A stretch of 40,622 nt of DNA from a virus, in IMG/VR virus record IMGVR_UViG_3300020195_000066, positions 1-40,622 of that record, one strand, 5' to 3'. The notes below the pieces were generated by a model, which did not search any database, had not been told where the DNA came from, and was given only the letters and a program-made list of their open reading frames with translations. Positions 7,079 to 14,325 of the stretch are shown here, one piece after another; the stretch's first letter is position 1, and every line of letters starts with the position of its first letter. Both the position numbers and the translations under genes were made by a program.

Positions 7079-7749
7079 TGGAAGCCATGTTTGGTGATAA
7101 ACAAGCAGGGTTAGATGGAATTACTCGTTTCTGGAATGGTTTCGAGTATGTATGCATTCCAGAAGAAGAAACAAAAATACTCGAAAAACGACCTGACTTC
7201 GTTGAAGGTTTGATCAAGCATCTGCTTTTTGCTCTTGACCCAAACGCTGAGCGTGAAGGTTTGAGAGAAACCCCAGCTCGAGCTGCCAAAGCATGGCAGG
7301 ATTGGACTAGCGGCTACGCTAAAAATCCGATTGCAGAACTCAAAGTCTTTGAAGACGGCGCGGAAGGTTGTGATGAGATGGTCGTCATTCGTGGCATCCC
7401 AGTTTATAGTCATTGTGAGCACCATCTTGCTTCTATCTTCGGTACAGCCACAGTCGGCTACCTGCCGGATAAGAAGATTGTTGGCTTATCTAAAATCAGC
7501 AGGGTTGTGGATATCTTTGCACGTCGTCTTCAAGTTCAAGAAAGACTTACTGCGCAGATTGCAGATTGCATCAGTAAAGGGATCAATGCTCTTGGCGTTG
7601 GAGTTGTTATCGAGTGCCGTCATATGTGCATGGAATCACGCGGAATACGCCAACCTGGCACTATTACCACGACTAGCGCTCTTCGTGGGTTATTCAAAAC
7701 AGACGCGACTGTAAGATCTGAATTTTACTCACTTGCTCACAAGGATTAG
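7078..7749 (+). CDS. folE: GTP cyclohydrolase I
   Basis: This 223-residue type IA enzyme converts GTP to 7,8-dihydroneopterin triphosphate, the first step of both folate and 7-deazaguanine synthesis. GLRETPARAAKAWQDWTSGY is followed by the zinc and active-site motif YSHCEHHLASIFG (Cys113, His115, His116), VGLSKISRVVDIFARRLQVQ, and CRHMCMESRGI with the third zinc ligand Cys184. ATG 7078 overlaps the queD stop (TGATG). Carrying its own FolE lets the phage push host GTP into the pathway without host control. Confidence 0.96.
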   Translation: MEAMFGDKQAGLDGITRFWNGFEYVCIPEEETKILEKRPDFVEGLIKHLLFALDPNAEREGLRETPARAAKAWQDWTSGYAKNPIAELKVFEDGAEGCDEMVVIRGIPVYSHCEHHLASIFGTATVGYLPDKKIVGLSKISRVVDIFARRLQVQERLTAQIADCISKGINALGVGVVIECRHMCMESRGIRQPGTITTTSALRGLFKTDATVRSEFYSLAHKD

Positions 7750-7750
7750 T

Positions 7751-8311
7751 ATGCTCAAAGAATATATTGATTGGACCGATACAGTTGCTCAGTATCCTAT
7801 AACATCTGAATCGTTCTATCTTGTACTTGGAATGGTAGACGAGTATGGTGAACTGCAAGAAAAAATCTACAGTAACCAATCTAAGCACAACTTCGAAGAG
7901 ATTGTTAAAGAATGTGGAGATTATCTCTGGTACATGGCTCGGTATGGATCTAAAGTTTTGAAACTTAATGTTCAAGACGCTTCTCTTAGATTAGCTGATC
8001 AATGCCGCAACGATGTAAAATCTGGCGATATGAACTTCCAAGCGGATGAAGGTGTGAAAGGAGTCATTTATATCGGCCAACTTTGCGGATTTGAAAAGAA
8101 GAAAATTCGAGATTGGGATACTTGGTCTGTACAAAAAAGAATTGATAAATCAATGGCGGCAATTGAGTCTTGGGAGAATGCAATGAAGTCATTTCTCTAT
8201 TGCTTGCAGTTCTTTGAGATATCAATGCAGACTGTAATCAGCATGAATAAAGAAAAGCTGAGCAAACGCCTTGACGAAGGAAAAATCAAAGGTGATGGTG
8301 ATAACCGCTGA
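7751..8311 (+). CDS. MazG-like nucleotide pyrophosphohydrolase
   Basis: This 186-residue all-helical protein has the MazG metal-binding pattern: DEYGELQEK (ExxE), then EEIVKECGDYLWYM (ExxD). It ends with KEKLSKRLDEGKIKGDGDNR, the C-terminal signature of many phage MazG-like proteins. These enzymes hydrolyse (d)NTPs to the monophosphate. Here it sits between folE and dpdA, so it may trim the nucleotide pool. The middle (residues about 75-150) is longer than in minimal MazG proteins. The start is ATG 7751, one base after the folE stop. Confidence 0.8.
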   Translation: MLKEYIDWTDTVAQYPITSESFYLVLGMVDEYGELQEKIYSNQSKHNFEEIVKECGDYLWYMARYGSKVLKLNVQDASLRLADQCRNDVKSGDMNFQADEGVKGVIYIGQLCGFEKKKIRDWDTWSVQKRIDKSMAAIESWENAMKSFLYCLQFFEISMQTVISMNKEKLSKRLDEGKIKGDGDNR

Positions 8312-8348
8312 TCTAATCTAATTGGTGCTGGTATATCAAGTTGATTTA

Positions 8349-8357
8349 TGGTATACT
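8349..8357 (+). promoter_or_regulatory. Extended -10 promoter before dpdA
   Basis: TGGTATACT is a perfect extended -10 (TGn plus TATACT). The -35 region (TGGTAT at 8329-8334) is poor, as usual for extended -10 promoters. It lies in the 67-bp gap between the MazG-like gene and dpdA, the only real gap in the operon, and would allow separate expression of dpdA and the replication genes. Confidence 0.55.
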
Positions 8358-8378
8358 GGCACCATTCAAAGGGCGCTT

Positions 8379-9302
8379 ATGAAATTCTATGTTGCAGCAC
8401 TCTATACTAATGACTTCAGTAGAGGTTCAAGGAGTTATAATAAGCTGACAAATCGTGAAAAATGTGCTCGGGATGATGTAGAAAACATCTTAGAGTCTTA
8501 CCACTATGTCAATAGACAATCTGTAGTTGATAAAATGCGCGCCGACCGAGCCACAGTATTCTTAGACTCTGGAGCATTTTCTGCATTCACAAAGGGTCTT
8601 GAAGTTAATCTTCCGGCTTATTGTGACTACATCAAGCGCAACACAGACATCTTAGAAAGAATTGGAACAGATGTTTGTGCTTCAGTATTGGATGGTATTG
8701 GGGACCCGATATTGACATGGGAGAACCAATCTAAAATGGAACAATTAGGAGTGAAACCTATTCCATGTTTCCATTATGGCGAAGACACCAAATATCTAGA
8801 TTGGTATATCGAAAATTACGATTACGTCACCATCGGTGGCATGGTTCCGATTTCTAGACCTCAGCTCATTTTATGGCTGGATTATATTTGGAAGAACCAT
8901 CTGACGAAACCAGATGGTAGTCCCAAGATTAAAATTCATGGATTTGGTTTAACTACTCTATCTATGATGAAGCGTTATCCTTGGCATTCTATAGACTCAT
9001 CTTCTTGGGTACAGATTGCCGGAAATGGAAGTATTGTAATTCCTGGATATGGTGCGCTAAGCATGTCACCGAAAAGCCCGAATGCAAAATTAGCTAATCG
9101 TAGCATCGAAACTTTAACTCCAGCTCAACGTGACGCAGTCGAGTTGATTCTTGATGAACAAGGATTTGAAGTTGAAAGACTGAAGCATGAGTACGTTAGC
9201 CGATGGGTCTACAATTGTTGGGCCTACGGTGAGATTAGCAAAAATTTGAATGCAACAAAAGAAGATTATTTTCTTGAAGATCAAATGGGGTTATTCTCGT
9301 GA
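8379..9302 (+). CDS. dpdA: DpdA-type DNA guanine transglycosylase (TGT-like)
   Basis: A 307-residue TGT-superfamily protein expected to swap guanine in DNA for a 7-deazaguanine. It shows TVFLDSGAFSAF (Asp63), VLDGIGDP, PIPCFHYGED, YDYVTIGGMVP, IKIHGFGLTT and WHSIDSSSW. The DSGAFSAF, GGMVP and HGFG blocks match phage DpdA-like proteins. It lacks the tRNA TGT zinc cysteine cluster, consistent with a DNA rather than tRNA substrate. The frame is open 57 bp further upstream, but ATG 8379 follows a GGG-rich RBS and the promoter. It is coupled to the clamp-like gene (GTGA overlap). Product identity depends on QueC. Confidence 0.82.
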   Translation: MKFYVAALYTNDFSRGSRSYNKLTNREKCARDDVENILESYHYVNRQSVVDKMRADRATVFLDSGAFSAFTKGLEVNLPAYCDYIKRNTDILERIGTDVCASVLDGIGDPILTWENQSKMEQLGVKPIPCFHYGEDTKYLDWYIENYDYVTIGGMVPISRPQLILWLDYIWKNHLTKPDGSPKIKIHGFGLTTLSMMKRYPWHSIDSSSWVQIAGNGSIVIPGYGALSMSPKSPNAKLANRSIETLTPAQRDAVELILDEQGFEVERLKHEYVSRWVYNCWAYGEISKNLNATKEDYFLEDQMGLFS

Positions 9303-10255
9303 TTGAAGCTCTTAAATTTGTCAAAGGTGCAGTCGCTAGAAAAGACTATGTCCCTGCGCTCACTCATTTTAGTATCAAAGATGGATTCATTCGAGGCTAC
9401 AATGGACAAATCGCATTGTGTAGTCCAATCTCATTAGACACTGAAGCCACCCCGAAGGCTTCAGTGTTCATTAAAGCGATTGAAGCATGTAAAGATATCG
9501 TTCAAATCAGCCTTACTGCAACCAATCGGCTATCAATCAAGTCTGGCAAGTTCAAAGCATTCATTCCGTGTATCGATAATGAGTTGTTTCCAGATCTTGA
9601 TTTAGAAGGCGAAGAGATAAAACTCGAAAAAGGATTTTTAGAAGCTATAAATATCCTTGAACCTTTTGTGTCAGAAGACGCTTCAAAACCTTGGTCGCGT
9701 GGAATACTATTCCGCAATAGTTCTGCATTCGTCACAAACAACATCATTCTTATAGAATACTGGATTGGAAAGCAATTTCCTTTAGAAATGAATATCCCTT
9801 ATGAAGCAATTCGAGAGATTGTTCGCATCGGAGAATCGCCTACCTCTATGTTAGTCAGTCAAAATCAAGTAGTTTTCAAATACACCGGAGACAGATGGTT
9901 GAGGTCTGGGTTGTATACGACAGAATGGCCGGATGTATCAAGAATCCTCGACTCCAAAGACAATACGACCAAGAAGCCACCTGCTAAGTTCTATTCAGCT
10001 GTAAGAGACTTGATGCCTTTCGTAGATAATCTAGAGAGTATTTATTTTCTTGACAACGAACTGACAACTTCGCTGGTCGAAGGCGAAGGAGCATCTGTGG
10101 ACATAGAAGGGTTGATCGGCAAATCACGTTTTAGCGGAAGTCAGCTCTTGTTACTCGAAGCCATTGCTGATGAAGTTGGTTTCGATTCGTATCCAAGCCC
10201 CTGCCCGTTTATTGGCCGCCATCTAAGAGGAGCTATTGTAGGGATAAAACTATGA
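9299..10255 (+). CDS. Sliding-clamp-like protein (DnaN/PCNA type)
   Basis: A 318-residue protein starting at GTG 9299 inside the dpdA stop. It looks like a DNA polymerase beta-clamp homologue: MIEALKFVKGAVARKDYVPAL at the start, then repeated beta-rich modules with FIRGYNGQIALCSPI, LSIKSGKFKAFIPC, FVTNNIILIEYW, and the FPLEMNIPYEAI segment. Clamps of this divergent kind occur beside phage polymerases. It would tether the polymerase encoded immediately downstream (ATGA overlap). The match is from overall pattern, not a single diagnostic motif. Confidence 0.7.
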   Translation: MIEALKFVKGAVARKDYVPALTHFSIKDGFIRGYNGQIALCSPISLDTEATPKASVFIKAIEACKDIVQISLTATNRLSIKSGKFKAFIPCIDNELFPDLDLEGEEIKLEKGFLEAINILEPFVSEDASKPWSRGILFRNSSAFVTNNIILIEYWIGKQFPLEMNIPYEAIREIVRIGESPTSMLVSQNQVVFKYTGDRWLRSGLYTTEWPDVSRILDSKDNTTKKPPAKFYSAVRDLMPFVDNLESIYFLDNELTTSLVEGEGASVDIEGLIGKSRFSGSQLLLLEAIADEVGFDSYPSPCPFIGRHLRGAIVGIKL

Positions 10256-12249
10256 AACAGAGAGTTGATTCTGTTGGTATGTTCTGGGCTGAAGAACAAA
10301 TCATCAAAATCAAAAAAGAAAGAATTAGAAGAACACCTCCTGCTCGATTTTGGGAAGAAGAAGATTATTTACCGAACTTAGAAGAAGCAAATAATCTTGT
10401 CTTGGATAAATACTCTGATGAAGAGTTATTACAGGCTTCTTTAGATCAAGAACCTTTAATTTGGGATATTGAATGTTATCCAAACTACTTTGCAGTCGGT
10501 TTCCGTGGCAAGGTATCTAGAAAAGTTGTTCTCTTTGAAATGTACAAGGGTAAACAATTAGATATCGAAAAGCTGCGATGGATTTTGCAGAACTTTTTAA
10601 TTATCGGGTTCAATACTAATCGATACGATTTGATTATGGTCACCATCGCTCTTTCTGGTGCAGATACAATGCGTCTAAAAGATGCCACTTCTCAAATTAT
10701 TGTAGAGAACATTAGAGGTTATGAGATTTTAAGAATGCGCAGACTAAAACAAATTCAATGCGATAGTATTGATTTGATAGAAGTAGCTCCTCTATCTAAT
10801 TCTTTGAAAATGTATGCTGGAATGCTTCATACTCGTAGATTGCAAGACTTACCATTTCATCCAGAAACTTTTTTATCAGATGAGCAACGTAAAATAGTTG
10901 TCTGGTATCTGTTTAATGATCTCGATAGTACAGATCTTTTGCATGAAGCTCTTATTGACCAAGTTAACTTGCGAATTGTTATGAGTAATGAATACAATAT
11001 CGATTTACGTTCTAAATCTGATGCACAAATTGCGGAAGCGGTTATTATCAGTGAAGTAATGAAATACACTGGTCGGCGCATTGTGATCCCTGAAATTCCG
11101 ATGGGCACAAAGTATAGATACAAAAAACCATCAAACATCAAGTTTGAATCTCCTTTAATGGTTTGGATTTTAGATAAAATTCAGAATACAGATTTTGTTG
11201 TCGGTAACTACGGAATAGATCTACCAAAAGATTTGAAAAATCTGGAGATTCAAATAGGTGATGGCATCTACCGAATGGGCATCGGCGGCCTACACAGTTC
11301 AGAATCTTCATCTTATTATGTTGCATCAGAACAAATAAAGATCAAAGATGTAGACGTTGAATCTTTTTACCCTAAACTTATCTTATCCACAGGATTGAAT
11401 CCGCCTCAAATTGGCGACATCTTCGGCTACATCTACAAACAAATTGTTGATCGTAGAATTACAGCTAAACGATCCGGAAATAAGACTGTTGCAGAGTCTT
11501 TGAAGATCACTATCAATGGCACATTCGGCAAGTTAGGTTCTATTTTCTCAAAGTTGTATGCTCCAGATTTAATGATCCAGACTACAGTTGGCGGTCAGCT
11601 ATATCTTCTAATGTTTATCGAAAGAGCTGAACTGGCAGGCTTCAAAGTCATATCAGCGAATACAGATGGAGTAACTACTCTTGTACCTACAGAAAGAGAA
11701 TTAGAGTTTAGAAGTATAATTACTCAATGGGAGTTAGATACAGATTTCAAAATTGAAGAAACAGATTATAAAGCAATTTATAGCCGCGATGTGAATAACT
11801 ACATCGCAGTCAAAATAGATAACACTACGAAATTGAAAGGAGCGTTTTCTGATCCCTGGAGAGATCTTAAAAGACAAATCTTTAGAATGCACAAAAATCC
11901 GACAAACCAAATCTGTATCGAAGCAATAGAAGCATATCTTATATTTAGTGTTCCTTTGATAGAAACAATTTTACAGAATAAAGATATTAGAAAATTTGTC
12001 ACGCTTCGGAATGTCAAAGGCGGGGGAGTTAAAGACAATATCTATCTAGGTAAAACAGTCAGATGGTATTATGCAAAAGATGAAACTGGGGAGATTGTTT
12101 ATGCTAAGACTGGAAATAAAGTAGCTAAATCAGATGGAGCTAAACCTTTGATGCAATTACCAGATTCTTTCCCTGAAGATATTGATTATGACAGATATCT
12201 TCAGGAAGCTATCACCCTCATTGAAAGTACAGGATATCCATACCAATGA
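10252..12249 (+). CDS. Family B-type DNA polymerase with 3'-5' exonuclease
   Basis: A 665-residue replicative polymerase. Exonuclease motifs: WDIECYPN (Asp72, Glu74), GFNTNRYD (Asp126), and YLFNDLDSTDLL (about 219-230). Polymerase motifs: A, KDVDVESFYPKL (Asp368); B, KITINGTFGKLGS (Lys418); C, ISANTDGVT (Asp472). A GIYRMGIGGLHSSE block links the two halves. Motif C has Asn470 where most family B enzymes have the first Asp of DTD, leaving one acid there. No TPR1/TPR2-like insertion is obvious, so protein priming is not indicated. It probably copies the genome with the upstream clamp; DNA ligase lies on the other arm. Confidence 0.88.
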   Translation: MKQRVDSVGMFWAEEQIIKIKKERIRRTPPARFWEEEDYLPNLEEANNLVLDKYSDEELLQASLDQEPLIWDIECYPNYFAVGFRGKVSRKVVLFEMYKGKQLDIEKLRWILQNFLIIGFNTNRYDLIMVTIALSGADTMRLKDATSQIIVENIRGYEILRMRRLKQIQCDSIDLIEVAPLSNSLKMYAGMLHTRRLQDLPFHPETFLSDEQRKIVVWYLFNDLDSTDLLHEALIDQVNLRIVMSNEYNIDLRSKSDAQIAEAVIISEVMKYTGRRIVIPEIPMGTKYRYKKPSNIKFESPLMVWILDKIQNTDFVVGNYGIDLPKDLKNLEIQIGDGIYRMGIGGLHSSESSSYYVASEQIKIKDVDVESFYPKLILSTGLNPPQIGDIFGYIYKQIVDRRITAKRSGNKTVAESLKITINGTFGKLGSIFSKLYAPDLMIQTTVGGQLYLLMFIERAELAGFKVISANTDGVTTLVPTERELEFRSIITQWELDTDFKIEETDYKAIYSRDVNNYIAVKIDNTTKLKGAFSDPWRDLKRQIFRMHKNPTNQICIEAIEAYLIFSVPLIETILQNKDIRKFVTLRNVKGGGVKDNIYLGKTVRWYYAKDETGEIVYAKTGNKVAKSDGAKPLMQLPDSFPEDIDYDRYLQEAITLIESTGYPYQ

Positions 12250-12698
12250 AAGCTCTTTTATTAGCATTTCTACATTCACTGGCTAATGGCCTAGATACAG
12301 GAATACCCGACAATTTGGACAGCTGCCCGCCAGCACTAGCATGTGTGGCATTAGCCGTCTACACCGAGGCACGGGGCGAACCTTTATTCGGTCAAGCGGC
12401 AGTGGCGGCTGTTATCCACAAGAGGATGATGGATAGCGGCACTTCACCTTGTGATGTCATATCTGCACCATTTCAATTTGATGGCATTACCAGATATATT
12501 ATAGGGTCCAATCCTTGGAATAAGGATCCTATTGGTTGGTCGAGAGCTATGCTAGTCAGTGAAGCTGTTTTCAATCATGGTATGATTATTGAAGGTTGCG
12601 AAGACGCTTCGTATTTCTACACAGAAGCTGGAAGGCCCGAGTGGGCTAAATCAAAGATTGAAGTTTGCCATATCGGCAATCATATATTCGCTAAATGA
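12246..12698 (+). CDS. SleB-like cell wall hydrolase
   Basis: This 150-residue protein matches the Hydrolase_2/SleB family (peptidoglycan lytic enzymes): CVALAVYTEARGEPLFGQ with the predicted catalytic Glu41, AAVAAVIHKRM, CDVISAPFQFDG and ASYFYTEAGRPEWAKS. The N-terminus (MKALLLAFLHSLANG) is hydrophobic and might act as a weak export or anchor signal. It is the last gene of the rightward operon, fused by ATGA to the polymerase and far from the lysis cassette. It may serve as a second endolysin or be used during entry. Its end overlaps the convergent tail gene by 8 bp. Confidence 0.82.
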   Translation: MKALLLAFLHSLANGLDTGIPDNLDSCPPALACVALAVYTEARGEPLFGQAAVAAVIHKRMMDSGTSPCDVISAPFQFDGITRYIIGSNPWNKDPIGWSRAMLVSEAVFNHGMIIEGCEDASYFYTEAGRPEWAKSKIEVCHIGNHIFAK

Positions 12699-13557
12699 GT
12701 TCTTCGATTCCTAATGGTATGTTGTAGATATTAGTCACTCCATCTAAGTCAATACCAACATGCTGAAGTTGGTAAACTGGATTCAAACGACCGAATACAG
12801 ATGTTAAGTGCATCAGTTTGATCTTTTTTGGATCATCTGTATTTTGGAACACATATGGAAAGATCACAACTTCGTGAAATGGTGTTGATCTATTGTCATA
12901 AAAGATTCGAAACGAAAATTGATCATTTTCTTTGAATGCAGATAAAACGCCTTGGAATACTTTGTATCTAATTATGTATTCGTTGATAGGCCAGATAAAA
13001 TCAGAACCAGAACTTCTACCAATTGGTGTACTCGTTTCTGCTCGGCAGGTCCATTGGTCTGAAAGTGCATCTTTAAGGTCGGCGCAATGTCCTCCTATTT
13101 GACCTGCTCCAATACCAAGGGGCCCACCCAAACGAAAGACTCGAGAGATTTCACTACCAGCACTGACATCAATTTCAATTCTAGCAACATTATTTTTCCA
13201 TGTTTCATTTTGGATAAAAATAAATCGTCGATCTACAAGACCTTCTGCTGAATATCTTGGAACAATAATGGTTTTCAGCAAGGTAATCGCTGCATTGTAC
13301 AATCTAACAGTCGCATTACCAATAATACCCGATCCGTTTGGGCAAATGATGCCAATAGCTCTGGTCTCTGAACCGGCTCCTAAACTGGAGCTTGGACTAC
13401 AATTGACAGTTAAAGTTCCAGCAGATGATGTCTTCCAAATTTCGTGTTGATTGAATAAATCAACAGCGTTTGGATCATAACCAGATGCAGTTCCAGTGGC
13501 AGTTATTGAACCTACCCATTGATAATAAATCCCAAATAAGAACGCACCTTCGGTCAT
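12691..13557 (-). CDS. Tail tip or fibre-associated structural protein
   Basis: A 288-residue protein, rich in beta-type residues, Gly, Ser and Thr, with motifs like GAGSETRAIGIICPNGSGI. I do not recognise its family. It is the last gene of the leftward structural operon, after the tape measure and tail-hub genes, where distal tail proteins and receptor-binding fibres sit. Its start overlaps the upstream stop by one base (TAATG). A baseplate or receptor-binding role is inferred from position. Confidence 0.7.
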   Translation of the reverse strand: MTEGAFLFGIYYQWVGSITATGTASGYDPNAVDLFNQHEIWKTSSAGTLTVNCSPSSSLGAGSETRAIGIICPNGSGIIGNATVRLYNAAITLLKTIIVPRYSAEGLVDRRFIFIQNETWKNNVARIEIDVSAGSEISRVFRLGGPLGIGAGQIGGHCADLKDALSDQWTCRAETSTPIGRSSGSDFIWPINEYIIRYKVFQGVLSAFKENDQFSFRIFYDNRSTPFHEVVIFPYVFQNTDDPKKIKLMHLTSVFGRLNPVYQLQHVGIDLDGVTNIYNIPLGIEELI

Positions 13558-14324
13558 TAGAATTCTCTGATATTAAGATTGAAATTATATTGAAGTCCTG
13601 ATGTTTTGACTGCCACTGGAGTAGACTGCATATGGCCATGAAATCCATCTTGTGGACCTACAGCAGATACTAAAACTTCTTTGATTATTCCAACTGTAGA
13701 AAATGCTTCCATTGCAGTCTCATAATCATTATTCATTTTTATACCTGCATTGAAAAGATTATCTTGAATTCTTACTCCATTTAGAGCCAATTCTCGATAC
13801 ATTTTTTTCTGCACAGTGAATAAAGTTCCAAGACTTGATTTTTCTTCTTTTGACAGATCATTGATAGTAAAAGTAGAACTACCCACTTCATCTAGATGAA
13901 TCCTATTTCCCATCCATATTCTTTGCATCCAAAGATTATGGTCTGAAGCATTTATATCATATACTCTAATTTCGAGTTCGTTACATAAGACAGGTTCAAA
14001 AAAATAACTATAGCTAGGATATAAATCTCTATATTGTGTGTTTTTAATAACGAATGAAACTTGCAAGAGTCCAACACCGTTTAGACGTGGAATCATATCT
14101 ATTCCTACATCTCCAGCACCTGTTTGCATACGAACTCCACACAAGCCGAGTGAACCCACACTGACTACAGAAGGTAGAAACATTGTTAAAATGCCAACTT
14201 CAGTGAATCTACATACTCGGCCTGTATATTCATTGAATTGAGCTTGTATTCCAATTGAAGATGTAGTGTCAGAATTAACTGAGTTATTTTTATGAGATAG
14301 ATAATTTTTTGTAGAAATATACAT
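13557..14324 (-). CDS. Distal tail protein of unknown family
   Basis: A 255-residue protein starting MYISTKNYLSHKNNSVN and containing FNEYTGRVCRFTEVGILTMF and MYRELALNGVRIQDNLFNAG. No family recognised. It is one base from the 820-residue tail-hub gene upstream and coupled to the next gene. It is probably part of the tail tip complex. Confidence 0.68.
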   Translation of the reverse strand: MYISTKNYLSHKNNSVNSDTTSSIGIQAQFNEYTGRVCRFTEVGILTMFLPSVVSVGSLGLCGVRMQTGAGDVGIDMIPRLNGVGLLQVSFVIKNTQYRDLYPSYSYFFEPVLCNELEIRVYDINASDHNLWMQRIWMGNRIHLDEVGSSTFTINDLSKEEKSSLGTLFTVQKKMYRELALNGVRIQDNLFNAGIKMNNDYETAMEAFSTVGIIKEVLVSAVGPQDGFHGHMQSTPVAVKTSGLQYNFNLNIREF

Positions 14325-14325
14325 A

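Noticed and set aside
12660-12720. Terminator between the convergent operons
   Set aside because: The two genes overlap by 8 bp and I find no hairpin with T-run; transcripts probably run into each other or end by other means.
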